A stretch of 64,000 bases of DNA from Flavobacteriaceae bacterium (GCA_028284745.1 JANQRC010000017.1:169380-233379); one strand, 5' to 3'. Numbered from the stretch's first letter, positions 34,328 to 43,328 are shown. Translations and numbers: made by a program. Notes: generated from the letters alone by a model not told the origin.

Positions 34328-36886
34328 GTGAAGCATTCAATAAAAAAACGCTTTGTAGGTCTTATCATTTTAGTGATGGCCGGCTGTTCCACTAAAAAAG
34401 ACCGCTTTATCAACCGTCATTGGCATGCGGCCGCCACAAAGTGGAATGTGATGCACAATGGCAAAGAAGCACTCGAAGAAGGCAAGCGACAATTAAATGC
34501 TTCGTATGTAGACAACTATTGGGAGGTATTACCAGTAGAGCGAATGGAGGTGAAAGAGGTGATAGTACTTCCTGGGAAAGCTCAGAACCCCAGCTTTCAA
34601 CGCGCTGAAGAGAAGGCTACCAAAGCCATCCAGAAACACTCCATGAACATCAGAAGCCGCCAGCGCAATTACAAGATAGATGAAGCCTATCTGTTGCTAG
34701 GGCAGGCACGTTATTATGACCAACGCTTCATTCCGGCCATCGAAGCCTTCAACTATACCATAAAGAATTATCCCGAAAGTGATGATTTTGCCGTGGCAAG
34801 TGTATGGCGCGAAAAGACCAACCTACGACTAGAGAACGAAGAGCTGGCCATCGAAAACCTGCAGAAGCTACTAAAAAGCGATGCAGACCTTGACGACCAA
34901 ACCTATGCCGACGCGCGTGCCACACTGGCACAAGCATATATCAATCAAAAAGTAATAGACACTGCCATCCTTCACCTTAAGGTAGCTTCCGCACTCACAA
35001 AGGATGTCGAAGAGCGCGGCAGGTATTACTACATCATAGGTCAGCTATATAACAAGTTAGATATCAGAGACACCGCTAACATTGCCTTCGATAAGGTGAT
35101 CGAGCTTAATAGAAGGATACCACGCGAGTATCTTGTCAATGCGCAATTGGGCCGAATGAGCAACTACGAGTATGCCAACCTCCCTGATCTCGAGATACTA
35201 GAGGCATTGACAGATATGTCAGAAAATCGTGAGAACCGCCCCTTTCTAGATAAGATATATCGCCAGCTGGGGGATTATTTCTACAACAGGGATTCCGTTG
35301 ATCGTGCTGTAGATTATTATAACAAGTCACTGCGAACACGCTCTAGGGATCGTTTTTTAAATGCCTTGAACTATGAGGACCTGGCTCAGGTGAATTTTGA
35401 TGCTTCCCAATACAATTTAGCAGGCTCATATATAGACAGCACCTTGAATAACCTTGAGAAGAACACACTTAAATTTCGAAGGCTGAAAAAGCGAAGAGAC
35501 AATCTCGAAGATGTGATCAAGTACGAAGGTGTGGCAAAGCGCGATGATAGCATCATTCACATTGTTCGCTTGCCAAAAGAAGAACGGGAAGCGCTGTTCA
35601 CCCAGTTGATAGATAGTCTGAAGGCCAAGGCAGAAGCCGAAAGGTTGGCACTTGAAGAAGCCGAAAAAGCTCGAGAGCGAGCACTGCGCAACAACAATAG
35701 CATTACCAATGCTACCCAAAATATCGGCGGCCCCAATGCAGGGGATCAATTCTATTTCTACAACAACATAACAGCCTCTTACGGGAAGAATGAATTTAGA
35801 CGTGTTTGGGGCGACCGTCAACTAGAAGACAATTGGCGACTGCTCAATAAAGCAATTGTTTCGGGAGAGGTAGGTACAACTACCTCAGACGGTGGTGAGC
35901 ATAGCGAAGAGGGGGTCGAAAAGCGTTTCACCTTAGAATATTATACCGACCAGGTGCCTACTGACGAGGCCGTGATCGATAGCATTGTCAAAGAGCGCGA
36001 CTTTGCCTACTATCAATTGGGGTTGATCTACAAGGAAAAGTTCCGTGATTATGAATTGGCCGCATCAAGGCTTCAACAATTACTGAAGAACGAACCTGAG
36101 GAAAAGCTGGTACTGCCCGCAAAATACAACCTGTACAAGATCTATGACACCACGGGAAGCAATGCAGCCGAAGCGGCCAAGCAAGATATCTTGGCCAACT
36201 ATCCAGATTCGCGATACGCGCAGATCCTCCTAAACCCTTCTGAGGCGATAGTAGGCACAGGGGATAGCCCTGAGGAAAAGTACGCCGAAGTATATAAATT
36301 GTTCAAAGAACAGGAATTCGAGAAGGCCATCGATAAGGCAGACGAACAGATCACCCACTTTACTGGCGAAGACATTGTACCGAAACTAGAAATGTTAAAG
36401 GCTTCAGCCATTGGCCGAATAGAGGGCTTTCAGGCGTATCAAGACGCGTTGAATTATGTGGCACTGACCTATCCTAACAGCCCTGAAGGCAAGGAAGCGC
36501 AAAGACGTGTTGACGTAGAGTTGAAAAAAATTGCAGGTAAGACACTCGACAAGGACCCCAACAAAAGGAGCAAGTTGATCTTTCCTTTTAAGGAGAGTGA
36601 AAAAGAACAGGCTATAGCCTTGACAAGAGCGCTTGAAAGAGCACTTGTAGACCTTGATTATCGCTACCATTCTGCATCATTGGATGTCTATGATCGCAAC
36701 CAGTTGCTGGTGGTCGTTCATGGGTTCACTTCGCTCGATAGGGCTGAAGGCTTCGCAGAATTATTGAAAGTGAATAAAGATTACCATATTGATAGTCAGA
36801 ATTTTGTAATTTCGAACACCAATTACAAAACAGTTCAGATACATAAGAACCTGAACGAATATTTAGACGAATCCCAAACACAGTAA
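34328..36886 (+). CDS. sprE: SprE/PorW-like gliding/T9SS TPR lipoprotein
   Basis: An 852-residue lipoprotein with lipobox VMAGC (Cys20), the start TKKDRFINRHWHAAATKWN typical of SprE/PorW, and tetratricopeptide repeats over about 110-400 and 540-700. SprE (PorW) is needed for gliding and type IX secretion in Flavobacterium johnsoniae and Porphyromonas, where it links outer membrane translocon parts to the motor. A charged helical stretch (about 410-450) joins the two TPR halves. The start is a GTG at 34328; no ATG is available. bactofilin follows after 3 bases. Confidence 0.85.
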   Translation: MKHSIKKRFVGLIILVMAGCSTKKDRFINRHWHAAATKWNVMHNGKEALEEGKRQLNASYVDNYWEVLPVERMEVKEVIVLPGKAQNPSFQRAEEKATKAIQKHSMNIRSRQRNYKIDEAYLLLGQARYYDQRFIPAIEAFNYTIKNYPESDDFAVASVWREKTNLRLENEELAIENLQKLLKSDADLDDQTYADARATLAQAYINQKVIDTAILHLKVASALTKDVEERGRYYYIIGQLYNKLDIRDTANIAFDKVIELNRRIPREYLVNAQLGRMSNYEYANLPDLEILEALTDMSENRENRPFLDKIYRQLGDYFYNRDSVDRAVDYYNKSLRTRSRDRFLNALNYEDLAQVNFDASQYNLAGSYIDSTLNNLEKNTLKFRRLKKRRDNLEDVIKYEGVAKRDDSIIHIVRLPKEEREALFTQLIDSLKAKAEAERLALEEAEKARERALRNNNSITNATQNIGGPNAGDQFYFYNNITASYGKNEFRRVWGDRQLEDNWRLLNKAIVSGEVGTTTSDGGEHSEEGVEKRFTLEYYTDQVPTDEAVIDSIVKERDFAYYQLGLIYKEKFRDYELAASRLQQLLKNEPEEKLVLPAKYNLYKIYDTTGSNAAEAAKQDILANYPDSRYAQILLNPSEAIVGTGDSPEEKYAEVYKLFKEQEFEKAIDKADEQITHFTGEDIVPKLEMLKASAIGRIEGFQAYQDALNYVALTYPNSPEGKEAQRRVDVELKKIAGKTLDKDPNKRSKLIFPFKESEKEQAIALTRALERALVDLDYRYHSASLDVYDRNQLLVVVHGFTSLDRAEGFAELLKVNKDYHIDSQNFVISNTNYKTVQIHKNLNEYLDESQTQ

Positions 36887-36889
36887 CCC

Positions 36890-37306
36890 ATGTTTTCAGA
36901 ATCGAGAAAGGGAAAGTCTGCCATAGATGCAGCAGGACAACCCAACAGGATAAGCAAGAATACAAAGATCAAGGGAGACATCTCTTCGGAAGCTGATTTT
37001 CGCATCGACGGTCAATTAGAAGGAAGCGTAACCACCTCTGGTAAGGTTGTGATCGGCAAAAGCGGTTGGATACATGGCAAGGTAGCATGTGCCAATGCTG
37101 ACATAGAGGGCAAGTTCTCGGGAGAATTGCAAGTGGCCAACACGCTAACATTGAAGTCCACGGCCGTTATCGAAGGTGACGCTATAGTCGGCAAATTGGC
37201 TGTTGAACCTGGCGCCACGTTCAATGCATCTTGTAGCATGAAAGGAGCCGGAAACCTCAAGCCTGTAAAAAGCGCAGATGCCAAAACAACAAAAACGACA
37301 GCCTGA
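36890..37306 (+). CDS. Bactofilin
   Basis: A 138-residue polymer-forming cytoskeletal protein. The central right-handed beta-helix (about 25-110) has the usual alternation of Gly, Val and Ile, with KGDISSEADFRIDGQLEGSV and GEVVIGKSGWI-like turns, flanked by short disordered ends. Bactofilins form non-polar filaments that place envelope enzymes. It sits between sprE and the ATP synthase genes, and the next gene starts 29 bases before its end, in another frame. Confidence 0.9.
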   Translation: MFSESRKGKSAIDAAGQPNRISKNTKIKGDISSEADFRIDGQLEGSVTTSGKVVIGKSGWIHGKVACANADIEGKFSGELQVANTLTLKSTAVIEGDAIVGKLAVEPGATFNASCSMKGAGNLKPVKSADAKTTKTTA

Positions 37307-37490
37307 CCCATGGCCTGGCCTGGCAGGCGCTGGCATTCAAATGGGAGCCACTATCTTTTTAGGCAATTGGCTTGGAGAGTGGCTTGACCAGAAATTCCAG
37401 AAAGACTTCATAGAAACAACAGGTACACTATTTGCCATTGTGGCAGCTATCTATCTATTGATAAAACAGGTAAATCGCATCAACAGGTAG
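37278..37490 (+). CDS. AtpZ/AtpI-like small membrane protein
   Basis: A 70-residue protein with two helices (about 15-32 and 47-63) and the AtpZ/AtpI family pattern GAGIQMGATIFLGNWLGEWLD. Such proteins help c-ring assembly or Mg/Ca uptake for the ATP synthase. The ATG at 37278 lies inside the bactofilin gene; starting later would remove the first helix, so the 29-base overlap appears real. Confidence 0.8.
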   Translation: MPKQQKRQPDPWPGLAGAGIQMGATIFLGNWLGEWLDQKFQKDFIETTGTLFAIVAAIYLLIKQVNRINR

Positions 37491-37492
37491 CC

Positions 37493-37900
37493 GTGCCAAA
37501 GACAGCTACATATTTCTTAATGGGTTTCTTGGCCTTGCTTTTTGGGGGTTACTACATTCACGCCTACATACTTCAAGAAAAAGGGACAGCACTTTCCTTC
37601 TCACTTTGGGAAGTGTATCTTTTTCATGGCATCTTTTCCACAGGGATCTGTTTGCTGCTAAGCCTGCTAGCAAGTAACGAAAAGCTTCAGCCACAGCTAG
37701 GATTCTTATACCTGGGCACAGTCTTTTTGAAGTTAGTGGCCTTTTCGACACTATTTTCAGAACAAGTGCTGGGCAAAACATCACTTCCACCCCAGCAAGC
37801 GACCCATCTGCTTGCCCCACTGTTTCTATTTCTCTTTTTAGAGGTGCTTTACCTGCCAAAACTACTGAACAGGTTGCCTAGCAAAAAAAAGCTGGATTAA
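37493..37900 (+). CDS. DUF6168 membrane protein
   Basis: A 135-residue protein with four hydrophobic helices, conserved before atpB in flavobacteria (DUF6168). It occupies the place of AtpI/AtpR-like proteins, and may act in ATP synthase assembly; this is inferred from position only. The start is a GTG two bases after the AtpZ-like stop. Confidence 0.7.
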   Translation: MPKTATYFLMGFLALLFGGYYIHAYILQEKGTALSFSLWEVYLFHGIFSTGICLLLSLLASNEKLQPQLGFLYLGTVFLKLVAFSTLFSEQVLGKTSLPPQQATHLLAPLFLFLFLEVLYLPKLLNRLPSKKKLD

Positions 37901-37904
37901 GGGC

Positions 37905-37932
37905 TTGAAAAATGATTAATTAGTTACCTTTG
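37905..37932 (+). promoter_or_regulatory. Promoter of the atp operon
   Basis: TTG at 37905-37907 and TACCTTTG at 37925-37932, 17 bases apart, match the Bacteroidota -33 and -7 elements well. Transcription would begin about 30 bases before the atpB ATG. It allows the synthase genes to be expressed separately from sprE. Confidence 0.65.
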
Positions 37933-37972
37933 CGCCAAATTTTGCGTAGGCTAATTTTTATTGAAACGAAAC

Positions 37973-39097
37973 ATGAGGATAGTTTGCAGACCTATCACCT
38001 TTATTACCCTGTTTTTCACACTGATGTTCAGCGTTGTAGCGAATGCCAAATCGGACAATCCGCAGCACAGTGATGAAGGTGCCGTAGATACTCAAGAAGA
38101 AGTTACCGAGTACATTCTTCACCACATTAAAGATTCCCACGATTTCCATTTGTTTTCGTACACCAATTCCGAAGGAGCGCGCAAGCATGTGGGCTTCCCG
38201 TTGCCTGTTATCGTATGGTCTAGCAAAGGCCCTGTGGCATTCATGTCTTCGGCATTTCACCATGATGATAGTGGCAAGGTGATCGTTGAAAAGGGAGGTA
38301 CGCGCTTTGTGAAGGTCCATAGCAAGATCTACGAGCTAGGCTCAGGCGCTGCGGGGGTAAGTTTTGACGAAGCTCATCACCCTACCAACGCACACAGCGT
38401 TTTAGACTTGTCCATCACCAAAAGTGTATTTGGAATATTATTAGTCGGGTTATTCATGCTTTGGGCGTTTTCTTCGCTGGCAAGGCAATACAAGGACAAG
38501 CAAATACCCACTGGCTTTGGTCGCGTGCTAGAGCCTTTGGTGTTGTATGTTAGAGATGAGATAGCAAGACCAAACATTGGTGACAAGCACTACCGTAAGT
38601 TCACGGGTTATTTGCTAACGGTGTTCTTCTTCATTTGGGTGATGAACCTGCTGGGCCTTACCCCGCTTGGTTTCAACGTAACAGGACAGTTGGCGGTTAC
38701 TGCTGCTCTGGCCATTTTCACCTTGATCATTTACACAGTAAGCGGTAACAAAGAGTACTGGGGACACACGTTGTGGATGCCAGGTGTACCTGTACTGATT
38801 CGCCCCGTGCTGGCGATCATCGAGGTAGCAGGTCATTTCTTGATAAAACCATTTTCGCTGTTGGTACGTTTGTTCGCGAACATCTCGGCGGGGCACATCG
38901 TAGTAATGAGCCTCATCGCGATCATGGTTACCATGAAAGCATCGATGGGAGCATTCGGAGCCACAACACTTTCGTTTGTACTATCGTTTTTCATCACATT
39001 GATAGAAGTATTGGTCGCGTTTCTCCAGGCCTACATCTTTACAATGCTTTCGGCATTGTTCATAGGGATGGCCGTGGCAGAGCACGAGCATCATTAA
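37973..39097 (+). CDS. atpB: ATP synthase subunit a
   Basis: The proton-channel subunit of F0. At 374 residues it is far longer than the enterobacterial protein because it carries an N-terminal signal peptide and a periplasmic domain (about 20-120) rich in His and Asp, a form common in Bacteroidota. The C-terminal membrane domain has the essential Arg in FSLLVRLFANISAGH and a later EVLVAFLQAYIF. I use the ATG at 37973; the TTG at 37961 is less likely. Confidence 0.95.
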   Translation: MRIVCRPITFITLFFTLMFSVVANAKSDNPQHSDEGAVDTQEEVTEYILHHIKDSHDFHLFSYTNSEGARKHVGFPLPVIVWSSKGPVAFMSSAFHHDDSGKVIVEKGGTRFVKVHSKIYELGSGAAGVSFDEAHHPTNAHSVLDLSITKSVFGILLVGLFMLWAFSSLARQYKDKQIPTGFGRVLEPLVLYVRDEIARPNIGDKHYRKFTGYLLTVFFFIWVMNLLGLTPLGFNVTGQLAVTAALAIFTLIIYTVSGNKEYWGHTLWMPGVPVLIRPVLAIIEVAGHFLIKPFSLLVRLFANISAGHIVVMSLIAIMVTMKASMGAFGATTLSFVLSFFITLIEVLVAFLQAYIFTMLSALFIGMAVAEHEHH

Positions 39098-39134
39098 TTA
39101 GAATCTTTGTTTAATTATATATATATAGATTATT

Positions 39135-39329
39135 ATGACAGTTCCAAATTTAGTAGGTGCAGGTTTGATCGTGATCGGTGCAGGCATCGGTCTTGGTAAA
39201 ATTGGTGGAAGCGCGATGGAAGGTATCGCTCGTCAGCCAGAAGCTACTGGTAAGATCCAAACTGCGATGATCATCATTGCCGCACTTTTAGAAGGTTTGG
39301 CGTTTGGTGCACTTTTCCTAGGAAAATGA
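39135..39329 (+). CDS. atpE: ATP synthase subunit c
   Basis: The 64-residue rotor proteolipid. Two helices flank the polar loop ARQPEA (residues 32-37), and the ion-binding acidic residue is Glu53 in ALLEGLAF. The neighbouring residues lack the Gln and Ser/Thr set of sodium-binding rings, so protons are the likely ion. It is followed by a strong hairpin before atpF. Confidence 0.95.
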   Translation: MTVPNLVGAGLIVIGAGIGLGKIGGSAMEGIARQPEATGKIQTAMIIIAALLEGLAFGALFLGK

Positions 39330-39346
39330 TCCAGACCACAAGAAAG

Positions 39347-39384
39347 ACACTCACCCCTGCAACGGTTGGTTGCAGGGAAGTGTT
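39347..39384 (+). promoter_or_regulatory. Strong hairpin between atpE and atpF
   Basis: ACACT and CCCTGCAAC on the left pair with GTTGCAGGG and AGTGT on the right, around a five-base loop, 17 bases after the atpE stop. There is no T run. A stem of this strength may protect or attenuate the transcript so that subunit c is made in excess, as the ring needs many copies. Confidence 0.6.
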
Positions 39385-39414
39385 TCAAAAGAACAAAGAA
39401 AAAAATGAACACCC

Positions 39415-39915
39415 ATGGAACAATTGCTTAACGATTTTTCGCCAGGTCTATTCATCATGCAGACCATCCTTTTTCTAGGATTGATATTCTTAATGGTAAG
39501 GTTTGCTTGGAAACCCATCATCAAGTCATTAGACGAGCGAGAAGAAGGGATCCAAAGCGCATTAGATGCTGCCGAAAACGCAAAGAAAGAGATGCAGAAC
39601 ATCACTGCAGATAACGAGAAACTGCTGAAGGAAGCTCGCGCCGAGCGTGAGAACATGCTAAAAGAGGCAAGAGAGCTAAAAGAGAAGATGATCGGTGATG
39701 CCAAAGAACAAGCAGAGGTAGAGGCAGGAAAGATGATCAAGCAGGCGCAAGCATCTATCGAAACAGAGAAACAAGCTGCCATCGCTGACCTCAAGAAGCA
39801 AATGGCCACACTTTCTGTAGACATTGCAGAAAAAGTAGTGCGCAAAGAACTTTCTGCCGACAGCAAACAATTGGCCTTGGTAGAAGAAATGCTAGAAGAA
39901 GTTACGCTAAACTAA
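39415..39915 (+). CDS. atpF: ATP synthase subunit b
   Basis: The 166-residue peripheral stalk subunit: one N-terminal membrane helix (about 10-30), then a long charged, alanine-rich coiled coil reaching to the C-terminus. It connects F0 to the delta subunit encoded next, 5 bases downstream. Confidence 0.95.
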   Translation: MEQLLNDFSPGLFIMQTILFLGLIFLMVRFAWKPIIKSLDEREEGIQSALDAAENAKKEMQNITADNEKLLKEARAERENMLKEARELKEKMIGDAKEQAEVEAGKMIKQAQASIETEKQAAIADLKKQMATLSVDIAEKVVRKELSADSKQLALVEEMLEEVTLN

Positions 39916-39920
39916 CACCC

Positions 39921-40457
39921 ATGGCAGGAACCAAAGCAGCAATACGTTACGCAAAAGCCGTTTTTTCTATGGCACAAGACCAAAAGGTGGCCGAAACGGT
40001 GAATGGCGATATGGTTGTCATTCGCAAGACCATTGCTGAAAACAAAGACCTTCAGTCTGCACTACGTAGCCCCGTGATAAAGTCTCAGGCGAAGAAAGCC
40101 GCAGTTAAAGAGATATTCTCAAGCGCGAATTCGGTGACACAAGGGCTGTTAGACCTGCTGGTAGACAACAACCGAATTGACCAACTAGGGGCAGTAGCAG
40201 AAAAATACATCATCTTATTCGAGCAAGAAAAAGGAAAGGAGACCGCTAAGGTAACTTCAGCAGTTCCGCTCTCGGCGGCGCTTGAGAAAAAGATATTGAA
40301 GAAAGTGAAAGAACTCACAGGCAAAGATGCTTCTATAGAGAATAAGATAGACGAAAGCATCATCGGAGGATTCATTCTCCGTGTGGGCGACTTACAATAC
40401 GACGCTAGCATTGCCGGCAAACTGAATAATTTAAAGAGAGAACTCATAAACAACTAA
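39921..40457 (+). CDS. atpH: ATP synthase subunit delta
   Basis: The 178-residue OSCP-like subunit that joins the peripheral stalk to the alpha/beta hexamer. It has the [12 protein letters not shown] start, the [11 protein letters not shown] helix and the family end [16 protein letters not shown]. It lies between atpF and atpA, the expected order. Confidence 0.95.
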   Translation: MAGTKAAIRYAKAVFSMAQDQKVAETVNGDMVVIRKTIAENKDLQSALRSPVIKSQAKKAAVKEIFSSANSVTQGLLDLLVDNNRIDQLGAVAEKYIILFEQEKGKETAKVTSAVPLSAALEKKILKKVKELTGKDASIENKIDESIIGGFILRVGDLQYDASIAGKLNNLKRELINN

Positions 40458-40468
40458 CGCTTAGTAAC

Positions 40469-42046
40469 ATGGCTGAAGTGAAACCCGCTGAAGTATCAGC
40501 AATATTAAAGCAACAACTAACAGGATTTAGTGCAGATGCTAGCTTGGACGAAGTAGGAACTGTTCTTGAAGTAGGTGATGGTATTGCCCGTGCCTATGGA
40601 CTATCGAACGCCCAATATGGCGAGTTGGTAGCCTTTGAGAACGGGATGGAAGGTATTGTGCTGAACCTTGAAGAAGATAACGTAGGTATTGTACTCTTAG
40701 GCCCATCCAAGGAAATCAAAGAAGGAGCCACAGTAAAGCGTACACAACGTATTGCTTCTATTCGTGTAGGTGAAGAAATGGTAGGCCGTGTTGTAGACAC
40801 ACTAGGAAACCCGATCGACGGTAAAGGCCCTATCGGCGGCGAACTTTATGAGATGCCTCTAGAAAGAAAAGCCCCCGGGGTGATTTACCGTCAGCCAGTT
40901 AATGAGCCATTGCAAACAGGCGTAAAGGCTATTGATGCGATGATTCCGATTGGTCGTGGTCAGCGTGAACTAGTGATCGGCGACCGTCAAACAGGTAAGA
41001 CGACGGTTTGTATCGATACCATCATCAATCAGAAAGAGTTTTACGATGCAGGCGAGCCCGTGTTCTGCATATACGTTGCTGTAGGACAAAAGGCATCTAC
41101 AGTGGCGGCTATCGCCAAGACACTAGAGGATAAAGGCGCATTGGCCTACACCGTAATAGTTGCCGCCAATGCTTCTGACCCTGCACCGATGCAAGTATAT
41201 GCACCGTTCGCAGGTGCTGCGATCGGCGAATACTTCCGCGACACGGGAAGACCAGCCTTGATCATTTATGATGACCTTTCTAAGCAAGCGGTTGCCTATC
41301 GTGAAGTTTCACTTCTTCTGAGAAGACCTCCAGGACGAGAAGCATATCCCGGTGACGTTTTCTACCTACACTCTAGATTGCTAGAACGCGCTGCTAAAGT
41401 GATCGCAGATGATGACATTGCGAAGAACATGAACGACCTCCCCGAAAGCTTGAAACCATTGGTAAAAGGTGGCGGATCATTAACAGCGCTTCCTATTATC
41501 GAGACACAGGCAGGAGACGTTTCAGCATATATCCCCACAAACGTGATCTCGATCACCGACGGACAGATCTTCTTAGAGTCTGATCTTTTCAACTCAGGGG
41601 TTCGTCCTGCGATCAACGTAGGGATCTCAGTATCACGTGTGGGTGGTTCGGCACAGATCAAGTCGATGAAGAAAGTAGCAGGGACCTTAAAATTAGACCA
41701 AGCACAGTTCCGTGAATTGGAAGCCTTTGCTAAGTTTGGCTCAGATCTGGATGCGGCTACCCTTAATGTAATTGAAAAAGGACGTCGCAACGTAGAGATC
41801 TTGAAGCAAGCGCAGAACGACCCATTTACGGTTGAAGACCAGGTAGCCATTATCTATGCAGGTTCTAAGAACTTGTTGAGAGACGTACCTGTAGATAGAG
41901 TAAAAGAATTTGAAAGGGACTATCTGGAGCTGTTGAATGCGAAGCACAGAGGGGTATTGGATACGCTAAAGACTGGGAAATTAACAGATGAGGTAACCGA
42001 TACACTGGCAGCAGTGGCAAAAGACCTTTCTGCCCGCTACGCTTAG
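40469..42046 (+). CDS. atpA: ATP synthase subunit alpha
   Basis: The 525-residue non-catalytic nucleotide-binding subunit of F1. P-loop GDRQTGKT is at 171-178; [16 protein letters not shown] and the alpha signature [14 protein letters not shown] follow. Length and sequence are ordinary. The catalytic beta subunit (atpD) and epsilon (atpC) are not in this operon, which is the usual arrangement in Bacteroidota. Confidence 0.97.
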   Translation: MAEVKPAEVSAILKQQLTGFSADASLDEVGTVLEVGDGIARAYGLSNAQYGELVAFENGMEGIVLNLEEDNVGIVLLGPSKEIKEGATVKRTQRIASIRVGEEMVGRVVDTLGNPIDGKGPIGGELYEMPLERKAPGVIYRQPVNEPLQTGVKAIDAMIPIGRGQRELVIGDRQTGKTTVCIDTIINQKEFYDAGEPVFCIYVAVGQKASTVAAIAKTLEDKGALAYTVIVAANASDPAPMQVYAPFAGAAIGEYFRDTGRPALIIYDDLSKQAVAYREVSLLLRRPPGREAYPGDVFYLHSRLLERAAKVIADDDIAKNMNDLPESLKPLVKGGGSLTALPIIETQAGDVSAYIPTNVISITDGQIFLESDLFNSGVRPAINVGISVSRVGGSAQIKSMKKVAGTLKLDQAQFRELEAFAKFGSDLDAATLNVIEKGRRNVEILKQAQNDPFTVEDQVAIIYAGSKNLLRDVPVDRVKEFERDYLELLNAKHRGVLDTLKTGKLTDEVTDTLAAVAKDLSARYA

Positions 42047-42057
42047 TGTATAGCGAT

Positions 42058-42161
42058 GAGTATTGAGAGCTTAGAATTAAGTCGCCAATGCCCTTACTCG
42101 AACTAAGTAGAAAGCAAGTATTGATTCTGAAGGTACACTAACTACTAAGGTCTCAATACTC
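42058..42161. repeat. Inverted repeat between atpA and atpG
   Basis: GAGTATTGAGA at 42058-42068 is the exact reverse complement of TCTCAATACTC at 42151-42161, enclosing 82 bases; CTTAG and CTAAG next to the arms extend the match. The right arm is followed by CAATACT, a partial second copy. The element fills nearly the whole 129-base gap and looks like a small palindromic (MITE-like) insertion. Confidence 0.65.
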
Positions 42162-42175
42162 AATACTGATAAAGA

Positions 42176-43036
42176 ATGCCAAACTTAAAGGAAATACGCA
42201 ACAGGATCGCTTCGGTAAAATCAACGATGCAGATCACCAGCGCCATGAAAATGGTATCGGCTGCTAAGTTGAAGAAAGCTCAAGACGCTATTACGGCAAT
42301 GCGTCCGTATGCAAACAAACTTACTGAGCTGCTGCAAGATCTAAGCGCAACCTTAGATGGTGATACAGGGAGCAAGTTTGCCCAGGAGCGTGAAGTGAAC
42401 AATGTGCTGATCGTTTCCATTACCTCTAACAGGGGGCTTTGCGGTGCTTTTAACTCTAACATCATTAAAGAGTCTGATCGTCTAGCGAATGAGGATTTCA
42501 GTGGAAAGCGCGTAGACTTTTTGACACTTGGTAAGCGAGGCAACGACATCCTGTCAAAGACCCAAAATGTCATTAAGAACAACAATGGCATTTTTGACGA
42601 CCTTTCTTTCGAGAATGTGGCAAGAGAAGCAGATCACTTAATGCACCTTTATGCCGAAGGCACCTACGATAGGATCGAGCTTGTTTACAATCGTTTCAAG
42701 AATGCAGCTACTCAAGTTGTGACAACAGAGCAATTCTTGCCCATAGTTTCACAAGAGAGGAACGGAAAAGCATCTTCAGACTACATCTTCGAACCAAGCA
42801 AGGCAGAGATCGTAGCGACCTTGATCCCCAAGTCGTTGAAGACACAATTGTACAAAGCAGTGCGTGATTCATTCGCATCGGAACACGGTGCGCGTATGAC
42901 GGCGATGCACAAGGCGACAGACAATGCAGGTGTTCTTCGCGACGAGCTGACATTGACCTATAACAAGGCACGCCAGGCTGCCATTACCAATGAGATCTTA
43001 GAAATTGTTGGTGGCGCGGAAGCGTTGAACAATTAG
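42176..43036 (+). CDS. atpG: ATP synthase subunit gamma
   Basis: The 286-residue central rotor shaft of F1. N-terminal EIRNRIASVKSTMQITSAMKMVSAAKL and C-terminal TLTYNKARQAAITNEILEIVGGAEAL are the family's two coiled-coil ends. It is the last gene of the operon. The final 16 bases of its coding sequence form the start of a 50-base tandem repeat that continues downstream. Confidence 0.96.
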   Translation: MPNLKEIRNRIASVKSTMQITSAMKMVSAAKLKKAQDAITAMRPYANKLTELLQDLSATLDGDTGSKFAQEREVNNVLIVSITSNRGLCGAFNSNIIKESDRLANEDFSGKRVDFLTLGKRGNDILSKTQNVIKNNNGIFDDLSFENVAREADHLMHLYAEGTYDRIELVYNRFKNAATQVVTTEQFLPIVSQERNGKASSDYIFEPSKAEIVATLIPKSLKTQLYKAVRDSFASEHGARMTAMHKATDNAGVLRDELTLTYNKARQAAITNEILEIVGGAEALNN

Positions 43037-43199
43037 ACGGAGCAGCGCGAGGTCAAATACCTGCTGGGGAAGCGTTGAACAATTAGACGGAGCAGCGCGA
43101 GGTCAAATACCTGTTGCGGAAGCGTTGAACAATTAGACGGAGCAGCGCGAGGTCAAATACTTGCCGCGGAAGCGTCGAACAATTGGACGGAGCAGCGCG
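43021..43199 (+). repeat. 50-bp tandem repeat overlapping the atpG stop
   Basis: A 50-base unit beginning AGCGTTGAACAATTAGACGG and continuing AGCAGCGCGAGGTCAAATAC starts at 43021, 43071, 43121 and 43171. The fourth copy stops after about 29 bases. Copies 1 to 3 differ by a few bases, mostly near the unit end; copy 4 has further changes (GTCGAAC, AATTGG). Copy 1 contains the last codons and stop of atpG, so the array appears to have arisen by duplication of the gene's 3' end. Since 50 is not a multiple of 3, the copies are not coding. Confidence 0.95.
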
Positions 43200-43249
43200 T
43201 AATGCGATAGAGCGCTGACACTTTATCGAAAATAAACATACGAATACTA

Positions 43250-43280
43250 AAAGCGGCAATATTTCTGCCGCTTTGTTTTT
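43250..43280 (+). terminator. Intrinsic terminator of the atp operon
   Basis: AAAGCGGCA-ATATTTC-TGCCGCTTT followed by GTTTTT is a strong stem-loop with T tract, about 50 bases after the tandem repeat and before the next promoter. Confidence 0.85.
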
Positions 43281-43283
43281 ATA

Positions 43284-43312
43284 TTGGCATCAAATTTGGT
43301 TTTGTATATTTA
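43284..43312 (+). promoter_or_regulatory. Promoter of the small exported protein gene
   Basis: TTG at 43284-43286 and TATATTTA at 43305-43312 are 18 bases apart, close to the -33/-7 consensus. The start codon chosen (43329) is 16 bases after the -7 element. Confidence 0.6.
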
Positions 43313-43328
43313 TCCAATACTATTAATT

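Noticed and set aside
37973..43036. Missing atpD and atpC seen as gene loss
   Set aside because: Bacteroidota commonly encode beta and epsilon at another locus, so absence here is normal.
43021..43199. 50-base repeats as a CRISPR array
   Set aside because: Copies are directly adjacent with no unique spacers between them, and the first copy is part of atpG.
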